Of a stretch of 64,000 nt of DNA, positions 9,236 through 19,556 are shown piece by piece; positions within the stretch are counted from its first letter, which is position 1, and each line of letters opens with the position of its first letter. The position numbers and the translations under genes were made by a program. The notes beneath the pieces were generated by a model. That model did no database searches, had not been told where the DNA came from, and was given only the letters and a program-made list of their open reading frames with translations. The stretch lies in NCBI GenBank assembly GCA_021299695.1, contig JAJTEK010000014.1, forward strand, positions 1 through 64,000, in the 5' to 3' direction. The stretch is from Pirellula sp. (lineage in GTDB: Bacteria > Planctomycetota > Planctomycetia > Pirellulales > Pirellulaceae).

Positions 9236-10315
9236 ATGGAGCTCATCTGGAGGCTTTACCAAGGGGACCCGAACTGGATCCCACCGATTCGGATGAACCA
9301 AGAGGAGCTCGTCGGTTTCCGCAAGCATCCCTTCTACGAATTCAACCAATGCCAAGCTTTTTTGGCCCGCAGGGACAACCAAGTCGTCGGTCGCATCGTG
9401 GGGATCATCAATCACGCGCACAACAAACGCTACGAAGAAAAACGGGGATTCTTTGGATTCTTCGAGTCCATCGATGACCAGCAAGTGGCCGATGCGTTGT
9501 TTCAGACTGCGGGTCGATATCTTAAATCCCAAGGGATGACCGAGGTTCGGGGACCTTGCAACCCATCGCTGAACTACGAGACTGGGACACTCGTCGATGG
9601 CTTTACCACCCCGCCGACATTCATGATGACCTACAACCCGCCTTATCACGATCGGCTCATCAAGCAATTTGGTTTTGAGAAGACCCAGGATATGTATGCT
9701 TACGATGGCAACATCGAGATGCTCAAGACGATCGATCCGAAGATCAATCAGGTTGTCGAACAGGTCCAGGAGCGGTTCAACGTCACGGTGCGTCAGGTCA
9801 GCCGCAAGAACTTTGCCAAAGAGTTGCTCTTGTTCTTGAAGATCTACAACGAATCGTTGCAAGGGACTTGGGGCTTTGTGCCGCTGAGCGACGGGGAGAT
9901 CAAAGCCTTAGGGATGTCGCTCAAGTTGCTGATCAATCCGGCAGCTACGAGCGTCATCGAGGTCAACGGCGAGGCCGTCGGGGTGGGATTGGGATTACCC
10001 GACTACAACCCGATCATCAAGAAAATTGACGGCAGTTTGTTCCCGTTCGGATGGGCAAGGCTGCTCTGGGACCGCAAGAAGATCACCAAGATGCGGATCA
10101 TCAGCACCAATGTAGTCCCAGAGTGGCAGCGATGGGGGTTGGGTTTGGTGCTTTTGAATCGGATGCTACCCGACGTAGTGGCCATCGGGATAACCGACGC
10201 GGAGTTTTCCTGGGTGCTTGAGAGCAACAATTTATCGCGGGGATCTTTAGAGCGAGCCGGTTTGGTCCCTTCGAAGACCTACCGACTCTACGACCGATCG
10301 CTCTCGGACCTGTAA
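9236..10315 (+). CDS. GNAT-like acyltransferase family protein (5' end probably frameshifted; original start likely ATG 9189)
   Basis: RKAFMELIWRLYQGDPNWIPP...GIINHAHNKRYEEKRGFFGFFESIDD...EVRGPCNPSLNYETGTLVDGF; long ORF with no in-frame upstream ATG. Confidence 0.75.
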   Translation: MELIWRLYQGDPNWIPPIRMNQEELVGFRKHPFYEFNQCQAFLARRDNQVVGRIVGIINHAHNKRYEEKRGFFGFFESIDDQQVADALFQTAGRYLKSQGMTEVRGPCNPSLNYETGTLVDGFTTPPTFMMTYNPPYHDRLIKQFGFEKTQDMYAYDGNIEMLKTIDPKINQVVEQVQERFNVTVRQVSRKNFAKELLLFLKIYNESLQGTWGFVPLSDGEIKALGMSLKLLINPAATSVIEVNGEAVGVGLGLPDYNPIIKKIDGSLFPFGWARLLWDRKKITKMRIISTNVVPEWQRWGLGLVLLNRMLPDVVAIGITDAEFSWVLESNNLSRGSLERAGLVPSKTYRLYDRSLSDL

Positions 10316-10359
10316 GCGCTCAATCGCTCGTTGGAGTTTTTGCGGCCAAAATTAAATGA

Positions 10360-10484
10360 GCCTCCCGTCGGGCTTGCCCGGCGGAGGCGGAACTTTCCGC
10401 TACCGTAGCTGTTAGTCTTGGCCCCGCCGGCGTAAAGCCGACGGAGGCCAAGAGCGGGTGCCCCGCCGGCATAAAGCCGACTCT
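10360..10484. repeat. GC-rich stem-loops / REP-like repeats between convergent genes (possible bidirectional terminator)
   Basis: Palindrome GCCTCCCGTCGGGCttGCCCGGCGGAGGC (10360-10388); stem CTTGGCCCCGCCGGC-gtaaa-GCCGACGGAGGCCAAG (10418-10453); direct copies CCCCGCCGGC(G/A)TAAAGCCGAC at 10422 and 10461. Confidence 0.7.
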
Positions 10485-10491
10485 TGGGTTC

Positions 10492-13400
10492 CTAGAGCGA
10501 TTGCAAATAGGCCATCAAGTCCGCTACGTCCTGAGGGGTTTTGTCCTCAAGGAGCCCCTTGGGCATGAGCGACTCGCTCGACATTCCTTTCTGCTTGATC
10601 GCGTCGGCATTGATCCTTAGAACATTGCCATCGGCAGCCTGCAACGTCACTCCATCCGACGCTTGATAGATCACCAATCCGGTCAAGATCTCGTCGTCGA
10701 CCGTCAGCACGTTCATCGAACGGTATCGATCGGAGATATCTCGGCTAGGCTCATAGATTGTCCTGAGCAGATCCACCGTTGAAAACCTCTTGGATACCCC
10801 CGTCAAGGCTGGGCCTAATGCCGTCTGCCCACCATGGCACTGGCCGCACTTGGCTTGATACAACAGCTTGCCCCGCTCGCTTTGGCCTCGGAGCTCTTTG
10901 ATCTGACCTGCCAAGGCTTCGAGATCGATCTGGACACCGGGCAAGACCCAGCCGGATCGATCCGATTCGGCGATCTGTGTGGTGAAATACAACTCCCAAT
11001 CCTTCCACTGCTGGGTACTGGGCGGTTCGGGTTTCTGCAGCTCCTTGGCGACCAGTTTAGCTCGCTCAATGACCGCAGCTTTCGGCAAAGCGACGTTCGA
11101 ATTCAAACTCGCAGAGACAAGTTTCGCGAGCAGGGGATATTCCCGAGCGGCTTGCACTTGAGAGAGTTTCTCCAGGGCTCGCCAGGCACTCGACCAACTC
11201 GAGCGATCCGACGACTCCAGCGCGCCGACATACAGATCGTACTCGGACTCCGAGGGGTCATTGGCAAGCAGTTCCAAGCAGACAGGACGAAGCGTCTCTA
11301 GGTCGCATGCCTTGCGGAACGACTCTCGCATCGGTGGTTCGATTTTCCCTGTGACTGCCAGCTTGATCATGGCTACTTCCCAGCGATCGGTTGGCAAAGT
11401 CGACAGATCCCGCCTGACTCGCTGCTTGATCAAGTCCTGAATCTCCTCGGAAAAGGCGTTGACGATGACCAGATCCTCTCCGGTCAGCGTTTCCGGTAGG
11501 GCGGCGTAAGCGGCACCTAAGCCTTGGTCTTTTTTCGACAAAGCGCCGATCAACTGCTTGATTCTCGCCGGCCATTGGTTGTCGGTATAGAGCCCGCGCC
11601 CTTTGACCTTTCGAACCAATTGCATCAAGGTCGATGCGGTTTTGAGGGTTTGCTCTTCGCTCCGTTTCGAGTTGCATTGCGCCAAGGTGCATAGGGTATG
11701 AAGATCCGCTGTCGGATGGCTGTTTTCGTCGATCTGCTGAAAAAGATAATCGAGAATCTTTGGTTCGCTAGGCTCGAGCATTCCGATCGTGCGAATCGCT
11801 TCGGCTTGCAGAGCGAATTGGCCGGTCTTGTCGGCCTGCTGAGCAAAATACAGAGCCCAATCGGCCCAGCTATTGCGTACCGCATCGCTCATGCGGGATG
11901 TGTAGAGGGCTCGCACCCCATCGAGCGCATCGGCCGGGACGTCCGACTGCAAAGGCAAACTTCCGCGTCGGTCACCCAAGGCCGCTTGCATGGTATGCAA
12001 GCACTCCATTTGATCTCGCGTGGTCATGCTCGCACGATTGGCCGACAGCCACCCACCGAGGGTCTCAAGGGCGAGAGTATCCAATCCGTTTTTGGGAGCT
12101 CCGAAGAAGAGCTTCGCTTCGATCAAATCCAATTTATTCTCGACCGATTTGTTAGTCGGGGGCTGTTGGGTTCGGTTCAGCGCCCAGAGCCAACTGCGGC
12201 GCAGCGTGTTTCCGGAAAGGTCATCTGGCACATCGAAGCGGGACCAGTTGGTCATCGGCCAACGCCTCAATCCGATCGCTTCGAGCCGATGGCGAAGTTC
12301 GGTGTTTCCGAAGATAGGCTCCCACGGGGTGGCTTCTCCTGCCGATTCGATCGCCGACGGAGTTGGCAAACTGGCCAACTCGCGGACCAGCTTAGGTTCA
12401 TCCGCTGGATTCAATACACCACGGCCTAAAAACCACCAGGCGGCATTCCGTGAAGCCGGCGAATCGGACTTGGCCCCCCTCAAGAGCCTATCGCTCGGTA
12501 ACTTGGCACCCAAACGGGTCAGGATCTGCGATGCTCGTTGCTTGAAATGGGCGATCCGAGCGGCTGGAATCGGTTGGGTTGAAGACTCCAAGGAGAGTTC
12601 GCCACTGATCAATCGTCCTAGCGTTTCGATGACCGCCGGAGTCGCAAGCGGCTTCCATCGGGCTTCGGACCAGGCCTCCCAAGGACAGGGAGCCTCGAGC
12701 AGTCCTTGGAGAGACTCCGCACCCGGAATGCCTGAAAGCGATGTCCTCGGCGATGTCCGATGCGCATCGGCCGTCGTTTCGATTCGGTAGATCGCTCCGG
12801 TGGTGCCCCGGCCTCCGACGCTCACGAGCAGACTTCCATCGGGAGTTACGCAAATGTCCGTCGGAGCAAAACCGATACTACCCGAGGGTTGCATGAAGAT
12901 CTCCGAGGGGAGTTTATTGGGAGTTCGCTGTTCGGTCGGAAGATTGCCCGAAGGGTAGACCGCAAGCACTCGTCCGAAGGTCCAGTCCAAGACAAAGACT
13001 GCCCCTTGGTACTTCGGTGCGAATGCATCATGCTCATAGACAGCAACGCCTGTGGGAGAACCTCGACCGAGGCGAGCCAGTGTCGTAGGCATCGTGATTC
13101 GGTAGTCATCGTCCTTCCAAGCCGAGCCGCACCAGCCTGCATCCGAACCCGGTCCCAAGGCCAAAACACGCGTCGGGCGATACCATGGCAAGGTCGCTTC
13201 TCGCTCGTCGTCAGAGTCGTAGGTGACGATTTGGCCGTCGGGTAAAAAGTCAAAGTCATAGCAGTTGCGAAGGCCGTGGGCCCATACGCCTCGCTTTGAA
13301 AAATCGGGGCTGATCCGCCAGATCGTTCCGGCTCGTGGTCGTTGTCCCGAAGCGACCGAAACCGGAGCTTGGGGATCGGATGTGAGCTTGGAAATCGAGC

Positions 13401-13878
13401 CTGCATAGTTGCCGACCATCAAGTACCAGTATCCGTCGGGCCCACGGCGGATGGCGTGCGCATCGTGTTCCCCACCGGTGGGCAGCTCTAGGATCCGCGT
13501 GGGGGCTCGGTCTGCGACGCAGTCCGAATCGCCGTCCTCCGATCGCCATAGTCCCCCGTCAGCGACATAGTAAAGGGTGTTTTTCTCGACCCATAACCCT
13601 TGAGCGCCAGCCCGGATCGAAGAGGTCCAATCGATGGAGCGGTCGTAGACTCCGTCGCTGTTGTCATCGATCAAGGTTCGAAGGTAGCCCGGACCAGAGA
13701 TCACCGGTCGACCTTGCGTATCGAGGGTCATGCAAAAGCAGTCGTGGGCTAGGGAGTCGCCTGCAGCTTGCGAAACGCGAAAGCCATCGGGGAGCGAAAA
13801 AGGAAGTTCGACCGGAGGATCCGCCTGGGCCAGAGCACCGCTCGTAAAGAGTGCCGTTGCCATGAGCGCTGTTGCCAT
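10492..13878 (-). CDS. Membrane-bound dehydrogenase-type protein: beta-propeller N-terminus plus C-terminal heme-binding cytochrome c domain
   Basis: LPDGFRVSQAAGDSLAHDCFCMTLDTQGRPVISGPGYLRTLID...; C-terminal LLYQAKCGQCHGGQTALGPALTGV (CxxCH) ... TPQDVADLMAYLQSL. Start taken at an internal Met followed by a signal peptide; the listed ORF extends to 14190. Confidence 0.85.
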   Translation of the reverse strand: MATALMATALFTSGALAQADPPVELPFSLPDGFRVSQAAGDSLAHDCFCMTLDTQGRPVISGPGYLRTLIDDNSDGVYDRSIDWTSSIRAGAQGLWVEKNTLYYVADGGLWRSEDGDSDCVADRAPTRILELPTGGEHDAHAIRRGPDGYWYLMVGNYAGSISKLTSDPQAPVSVASGQRPRAGTIWRISPDFSKRGVWAHGLRNCYDFDFLPDGQIVTYDSDDEREATLPWYRPTRVLALGPGSDAGWCGSAWKDDDYRITMPTTLARLGRGSPTGVAVYEHDAFAPKYQGAVFVLDWTFGRVLAVYPSGNLPTEQRTPNKLPSEIFMQPSGSIGFAPTDICVTPDGSLLVSVGGRGTTGAIYRIETTADAHRTSPRTSLSGIPGAESLQGLLEAPCPWEAWSEARWKPLATPAVIETLGRLISGELSLESSTQPIPAARIAHFKQRASQILTRLGAKLPSDRLLRGAKSDSPASRNAAWWFLGRGVLNPADEPKLVRELASLPTPSAIESAGEATPWEPIFGNTELRHRLEAIGLRRWPMTNWSRFDVPDDLSGNTLRRSWLWALNRTQQPPTNKSVENKLDLIEAKLFFGAPKNGLDTLALETLGGWLSANRASMTTRDQMECLHTMQAALGDRRGSLPLQSDVPADALDGVRALYTSRMSDAVRNSWADWALYFAQQADKTGQFALQAEAIRTIGMLEPSEPKILDYLFQQIDENSHPTADLHTLCTLAQCNSKRSEEQTLKTASTLMQLVRKVKGRGLYTDNQWPARIKQLIGALSKKDQGLGAAYAALPETLTGEDLVIVNAFSEEIQDLIKQRVRRDLSTLPTDRWEVAMIKLAVTGKIEPPMRESFRKACDLETLRPVCLELLANDPSESEYDLYVGALESSDRSSWSSAWRALEKLSQVQAAREYPLLAKLVSASLNSNVALPKAAVIERAKLVAKELQKPEPPSTQQWKDWELYFTTQIAESDRSGWVLPGVQIDLEALAGQIKELRGQSERGKLLYQAKCGQCHGGQTALGPALTGVSKRFSTVDLLRTIYEPSRDISDRYRSMNVLTVDDEILTGLVIYQASDGVTLQAADGNVLRINADAIKQKGMSSESLMPKGLLEDKTPQDVADLMAYLQSL

Positions 13879-14277
13879 GAGCGATCTACCTAGGGCCGAG
13901 GCTCGCTTGACGTTTATCCACAATTCGACGGGATTCGACCGTGTTTCAACATAAAAAAACACGAGGTTGACAGTGAATTGACAGGTTTTCCCCAGCGTAT
14001 TCAACAGGGTGCGGGGCAGGGGGCTAGACAGAAAACTGGCGTAGGAACTCATGGTGGTAGTCGACGTTTTTGAGGTTAGATCAGAAAGATCCAAGATGCG
14101 GCTATTTATCGTATCCGATTTCGATCGACTTGTTAGACAAGGCCCCATGGAAACTCGATGAAAAAATCCTAAAGCCGCCTTGCTTGCCAAGGGCCTTCTG
14201 ATACCCGGCGTTCTTGCTTGGGCGTATATTGAAGATCGTTCGGTTTTTCATTCCTCTTGTAACGATTTGTAAGTCCC

Positions 14278-15282
14278 ATGCAACACAAGCTTTTCCCTAT
14301 GTTTCTCCTCGCCCTGTGCTTTGCCCTCCAGGGGGTTGCCGACGCGCAATTCAAGACCGTCCAGCAGTCGGATCGGATCGATGTGATGCGCGATGGCAAA
14401 TTGGTGACAAGCTATCTGTTTCGTTCGGGGACCAAGCCGGTGCTCTGGCCCATCCATGGCCCGGATGGTCATAAGATGACGCGCTCGTATCCGATGGATC
14501 CGACGATCCCGGATGAGGCCCACGACCACCCCCACCACCGAGGTTTGTGGATGACGTTTGGGGAGGTCGACCGTGGGGATTGGTGGGCCGAGGGCAAGGA
14601 CAAGGGAATCGTCGCGCATGTGAAGGTCTTGTCCTGCGATTCCGAAGGGAGTCAGGTCAGTTTCGTCGCCGAGCACCAGTGGCAGAAACCAACTGAGGGC
14701 AGTCCGGTGATTCATGAAACCTGCCGCTATAGCGTCAGTGGGGATGCGGATCGGACCATGATCGATTGCGAGTACCTTTGGAAGGGAGCCGATCCGGGAG
14801 CCTCCATCCACTTTGGAGATACCAAAGAGGGGATGTTTGCGATCCGAGTCCCCGAGACCATGCGAGGGGATAAACCCCGCGGAGAGATACTCAATAGCGT
14901 CGGGGACAAGCAAGGTGATGCGTGGGGCAAGTCAGCCCGTTGGGTCGATTACTCGGGTCCAGTCCCAACCGGTGGGGAGAACCTCTACGGCATCGCGATC
15001 TTGGTACACCCCAAAAGCTTCCATGCCGAGGGCTTATGGCACGTTCGGACCTATGGACTCTTTGCGCACAACGCGTTCGGTATCAAGGACTTCATGGGGG
15101 GGCGTACCAAGACCAAGTCGGGGGAACTCCAAGCCCCTTATGAGGCCGGTGGATATACCCTCGCGCCGGGTCAATCCTTGCATTTCATGTATCGGGTGGT
15201 CCTGCATCGAAATCGATGGGATATTCCAACCGGCGACGAGCATTGGAAGATCTTCTCGCAAACCGAACCGAAACTGCGCTGA
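14278..15282 (+). CDS. PmoA family (DUF6807-like) secreted protein
   Basis: Signal peptide; LVTSYLFRSGTKPVLWPIHGPDGHKMTRSYPMD...DHPHHRGLWMTFGEV. Confidence 0.85.
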   Translation: MQHKLFPMFLLALCFALQGVADAQFKTVQQSDRIDVMRDGKLVTSYLFRSGTKPVLWPIHGPDGHKMTRSYPMDPTIPDEAHDHPHHRGLWMTFGEVDRGDWWAEGKDKGIVAHVKVLSCDSEGSQVSFVAEHQWQKPTEGSPVIHETCRYSVSGDADRTMIDCEYLWKGADPGASIHFGDTKEGMFAIRVPETMRGDKPRGEILNSVGDKQGDAWGKSARWVDYSGPVPTGGENLYGIAILVHPKSFHAEGLWHVRTYGLFAHNAFGIKDFMGGRTKTKSGELQAPYEAGGYTLAPGQSLHFMYRVVLHRNRWDIPTGDEHWKIFSQTEPKLR

Positions 15283-15361
15283 AGTTCGCGAGGTACCGAG
15301 TACACGGTATCGACTGCACGGCATAGAACGAATAACCCCTGGGCTCAGCTCGACTCTGGGT

Positions 15362-17695
15362 TCAGCTCGTCTTGCTGTCGAGCCAGGTGACCAGGGCTGG
15401 CAGGAGGCACAGGTTCCCTAGCAGTCCGCCTAGCATGGTCCAGGCCGCGAGGCTTCCGAAGGCCACCGTCGGCAGGAAGTCGCTTACCGCCATCGATCCG
15501 AATCCGATCACTAGGGCCAGCGTCGCCATCAGGACGGCCATCCCTGTCTCGCTTTGTGAGCTGGCCAAGGCTTTTTCAAGACTGCAGCCCCCGGCGCGTT
15601 CCTGCCGATAACGGAACAGATAGTGCAACGAGGAGTCGACCCCTAGGCCCATCGACACGGCGGCGATCATCGCAGCCCCGAGGTTCATTCGGACCCCTAG
15701 GGTTCCGAGGATCCCTAAGACTACCAAACTCGGCAGGATGGCTGGCACCAAGGCCACGATGGCGAACTTGACTGACCTCAAAGCGATCGTCATGGCGATT
15801 CCAATCCCAAGTGCTGCGGCGAGAAACGATTTCCACTGGTCGGCCACGACATGCTCGACGAGTTTGGTCAAGAGTACGTAATAGCCTGCAACCGCCGTGT
15901 CCTCGATGCGCACAGAGCCCAGTCCCTCGCGGTGCTTTTGGACCACCTGCCTTACCCTTGCGATCAATTCGGTCTTCTGTTCCGACTCACTTCGCTCGCG
16001 TGAACGGAGCATCAATCGCAGTGCACGCGGACGATCGCCGTCGATCGACCCTCGCTGTGGTGGGCTCAACAAAGTCCCGAAGAAACTACCCATCGATTGC
16101 TGCATCCCGAGCAATCGAGCTTCGAGCGGTATCATCCTTAAGATCGCTGCGGTTCTCGCGACGCGATCGGTATCGGCCAAACTCAGTGCGCTTGTGAGTT
16201 TCAGTGGCTCGGCTCCAGGCTCCTGGGACGCTACTTCGATCGCTAGAAGTTCTTTTTCTAAGGCCAGGACTCGGTCGAAGTATTCCTCGGTCATCGGCAT
16301 CGGTGCTGGGATCATCACATCCCAGACCCCAGCACCACCCAGCTCGGTCTCCACGGCGCGGTACGCTTGGGCGATCGGCGAGTTGCTTTGGAAGTTCTTT
16401 AAGAAATCGGTTTCGACTTTCAAACGACTCGAGCCCAGGGATCCAAAGAGCAAGAGCAAAGCCGCCGCAGCGATCACTAAAAACCGATGATGCGTCACGG
16501 TGTTTAGGATTTGGCGCAAGGCCGACTGGATGCCGGCTTCGCCAGGCACCGTGCCGAGCGCATAGCCAGAATCCTTGCCTAAACCCAGCACACCTAGGGG
16601 CAGCAACGCCAGGGTAGGGACCAGAGCAAAGATCCCCAGCAGGACGATCCCACATGCGATGGACATCATGCTCCCGTAGTCTTGGACCGGCCCGACGCGC
16701 GAGAGGGCCAGCGAAGCAAATCCGATCGCATCGGTCACGACGGCCCAAACGATCGGCTGCCATAATCGAGTCATCGATGCCTCGAGCGCAATTCGGGCGC
16801 GAAGCGACGGATCGCTCACATGGGCGTTGGCTGCATATTCTTTTTGGTAGCCGAACATCCAATGCAGTGCGGTCGCCACGCCGACGACCATGACGATCGA
16901 GGAGAGCATCGAGGAGACCATGGTCAGCTCCCAGTCGAGCAATACCAGGACAGCACGGGTCAATACCAGCGACCATTGAACGACGACCACGACGATCAAA
17001 GCCCAGCGGATCGAACGAAACCCCGCGAGCATGAGCAAAGACAGACTGACCGTCGAGTAGATTCCTAAGCGGTTCCCATCGCGTTCGATCTCACGGAAGC
17101 CTTCGTCGACCATCGCGACATGCCCGACGAGCAACCCGCCCGGGGCGCTTAGAGCCAATTGACGCAGTGTTAAAAGGGGTGATGACGAATCGTCGTCGGG
17201 AGTGTCTAAGGGCGCAAGCTGCACGCCGATAGCGACAAGGTCGCTCTGGGCTGCATGGGTTTGGCCGGTAAACAACTCTCGGTATTTCGATGCAAGTGTG
17301 TTGTTCGAGTCGACCAAAGGACGCTTGGATTGCCCTCCGGCGAAGGCACCGAGAAATCCAGTCGGCCCGCGCAGCGTCGTGAGCATCTCGTCGACCCGCG
17401 AAAGGTCCAGCGCGTAGGAAACCCCGGGGATCCCCTCGATTTTTTTACGCCACTGCATGGCCCGATCGATTCCCGAACCATCGCTAGACCATAGCTCTGG
17501 ATCTCGGTACGCGAAGACCAGGAACTGGGAGACTCCGAAGCGTTCTTCGATCCGTTCAAACTCGAGCCGGTCGGGATCGTCTGCGGGAAACATCCGTTCC
17601 AAGGAGCGATCGAGCGATAGTCGCTCGGAGATAGGCCAAGCGACAGCCAGCATCAGAGAAGCGATCGCGAACCAAAGCCATCGGTATCGAATCAT
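15362..17695 (-). CDS. MMPL/RND family transporter
   Basis: ORF 15362..17854, Met at 17695 followed by a TM; two multi-TM blocks, large periplasmic loops, GLGVDSSLHYLFRYRQER, LKVETDFLKNFQSNSPIAQAY. Confidence 0.88.
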   Translation of the reverse strand: MIRYRWLWFAIASLMLAVAWPISERLSLDRSLERMFPADDPDRLEFERIEERFGVSQFLVFAYRDPELWSSDGSGIDRAMQWRKKIEGIPGVSYALDLSRVDEMLTTLRGPTGFLGAFAGGQSKRPLVDSNNTLASKYRELFTGQTHAAQSDLVAIGVQLAPLDTPDDDSSSPLLTLRQLALSAPGGLLVGHVAMVDEGFREIERDGNRLGIYSTVSLSLLMLAGFRSIRWALIVVVVVQWSLVLTRAVLVLLDWELTMVSSMLSSIVMVVGVATALHWMFGYQKEYAANAHVSDPSLRARIALEASMTRLWQPIVWAVVTDAIGFASLALSRVGPVQDYGSMMSIACGIVLLGIFALVPTLALLPLGVLGLGKDSGYALGTVPGEAGIQSALRQILNTVTHHRFLVIAAAALLLLFGSLGSSRLKVETDFLKNFQSNSPIAQAYRAVETELGGAGVWDVMIPAPMPMTEEYFDRVLALEKELLAIEVASQEPGAEPLKLTSALSLADTDRVARTAAILRMIPLEARLLGMQQSMGSFFGTLLSPPQRGSIDGDRPRALRLMLRSRERSESEQKTELIARVRQVVQKHREGLGSVRIEDTAVAGYYVLLTKLVEHVVADQWKSFLAAALGIGIAMTIALRSVKFAIVALVPAILPSLVVLGILGTLGVRMNLGAAMIAAVSMGLGVDSSLHYLFRYRQERAGGCSLEKALASSQSETGMAVLMATLALVIGFGSMAVSDFLPTVAFGSLAAWTMLGGLLGNLCLLPALVTWLDSKTS

Positions 17696-17742
17696 CGGAT
17701 TGCAGGCATCGGTGGAGATCAAGTGGGGTGGAACGGATCGGG

Positions 17743-18351
17743 CTATTCTAGGGCAATGCGTTTGGATTCGAAGTAGTCTCTCACATCGAGCCAATCCATC
17801 CGGGCCCCTTTGGCCGCTTGGATCCCAAGCTCGGCGTCTTCGAAGACCAGGCATTTCTCCGGCGCGACCCCCAATCGCCGGGCGCTTTCAAGAAACACAT
17901 CCGGGTCGGGTTTGTGCTTGACGGTGTCCTCGGCGCAAACGATGGTATCGAACCAGTCGAGAATGCCGACATGGCGCAGTTGCTTTTCGATTCCAAATCG
18001 GCTTCCGCCACTTGCGACGGCGATCGGTTTGAGACCTCGCACTTTCTGAGCGACCTCGATAATGATGTGGATCGGTTCGAGCAGGTGCATGAGCTCGAAA
18101 AAGGCTTCTTCTTTCCGTTTGGCCGTCGCATGCGCGTCGACGAGTATCTGCTGTTCATGGGCGAGCATCTCGATGATACGGTGGGTAGGAATCCCTCCCA
18201 TGGCGTAGAATCGATCTTCGGGGAATTCGATCCCGATCTCTTTCATGGTTCGATTCCAGGCCAGAAAGTGGATCGGCATTGAATCGACCAGAGTCCCATC
18301 GCAATCGAAGATGATCGCCTCGGCCGCTTGCACTCTGTCCCAGGGAATCAT
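17743..18351 (-). CDS. HAD-superfamily hydrolase (beta-phosphoglucomutase-like)
   Basis: AIIFDCDGTLVDSMPIHFLAWNRTM...HKPDPDVFLESARRLGVAPEKCLVFEDAELGIQAAKGA. Confidence 0.93.
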   Translation of the reverse strand: MIPWDRVQAAEAIIFDCDGTLVDSMPIHFLAWNRTMKEIGIEFPEDRFYAMGGIPTHRIIEMLAHEQQILVDAHATAKRKEEAFFELMHLLEPIHIIIEVAQKVRGLKPIAVASGGSRFGIEKQLRHVGILDWFDTIVCAEDTVKHKPDPDVFLESARRLGVAPEKCLVFEDAELGIQAAKGARMDWLDVRDYFESKRIALE

Positions 18352-19532
18352 TCGCCGGATCCTAATGTCACGGGTATTGAAAGAGCCTTGCCGGCTCGTA
18401 GTACCGTCAGGCGGACGACTTCGCCTGCTCGCTTGGTCTCGATGACGCTCAGTAGATCGTCGGCTTGTTTCACTTTGATTTCGTCGATGGCGATGATCAA
18501 ATCGGCTTGGCTGTGGTCGACGGTTTCTTGTTCGATCATGCCCAAAACCGATCGGGTTTTACGTCGTTGGATGCTCGAGCCCAAAAGGCCTGATTTTTCG
18601 GCGGGGCCACCCGGGGTCATGTTGACGACCAGCAATCCGTTTTCGGTTTCGAAGACTTGGAGGATACCGATTGTCGGTCTGGCGACGCGACCGGTGCTGA
18701 TCAACTGAGGAACGACTCGGCTCATGGTATTGACCGGGATGGCAAATCCGATGCCGGCGTTGTCTCCGCTGCGGGTTGCGATGGCGGTGTTCATGCCGAT
18801 GAGTTCACCGCGAGCATTGAGCAAGGGTCCGCCGGAGTTGCCTTGATTCAGCGCCGCGTCGATTTGGATGACGGATCGGATCGTACGGCGGGTCCTCGAG
18901 GTGATCTGTCGGTTCAGGCTCGAGATGATGCCGGTGCTCATCGTCCTTTCGAATCCGAATGGATTGCCGATGGCGATGATGTGCTGGCCGACTCGCAATT
19001 GGCTCGATTCGCCCCATCGGATCGGCAAGAGCATCTCGGCCGGTGCCGCGATGCGCAAAACGGCGATGTCGTTATCGGGGTCCTGGCCGATAAGTTCGGC
19101 GGCGAAAGATTCGCCGTTGAACAACGTCACATTGATGTTCCTAGCTCCCTCGATGACGTGAAAGTTCGTCAGGATATGGCCTTGCTGATCGATGATCGAT
19201 CCGCTTCCATTGCCCTCGATTTCGGCGACGAGCAAAAATGCCTCGGGCCGGACGCTTCGTGTCGAAATATTGACCACAGAACGATTGACCGCTTCGTAGA
19301 CATTCACATGAATGGCTTCCTCAGGTGTACTGGCGATAAATCCATCGGCCATTTGGACCGCGTGCGGGGTCGCCAGAGGCTGAGGGAACCTCGTCGTAGG
19401 GGCGGGTTGGACGGTAGGATTTTGCGGTGCGGCTATGGCCGAGGTCGCATCGAAGCGGGCGTGAAAAAACCAGCCGAGCGATAACCCGATGGCTAGTACG
19501 GATCCGAAAGCAAAGGATCGACGAATCATCAT
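18348..19532 (-). CDS. Trypsin-like S1C serine protease with PDZ domain (HtrA/Deg family)
   Basis: GSGSIIDQQGHILTNFHVIEGA, DNDIAVLRI, ALNQGNSGGPLLNARGELIGMNTA; 4-nt overlap with the HAD gene. Confidence 0.93.
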   Translation of the reverse strand: MMIRRSFAFGSVLAIGLSLGWFFHARFDATSAIAAPQNPTVQPAPTTRFPQPLATPHAVQMADGFIASTPEEAIHVNVYEAVNRSVVNISTRSVRPEAFLLVAEIEGNGSGSIIDQQGHILTNFHVIEGARNINVTLFNGESFAAELIGQDPDNDIAVLRIAAPAEMLLPIRWGESSQLRVGQHIIAIGNPFGFERTMSTGIISSLNRQITSRTRRTIRSVIQIDAALNQGNSGGPLLNARGELIGMNTAIATRSGDNAGIGFAIPVNTMSRVVPQLISTGRVARPTIGILQVFETENGLLVVNMTPGGPAEKSGLLGSSIQRRKTRSVLGMIEQETVDHSQADLIIAIDEIKVKQADDLLSVIETKRAGEVVRLTVLRAGKALSIPVTLGSGE

Positions 19533-19556
19533 TGCGTTCCTGATAGGTGAATCGGT

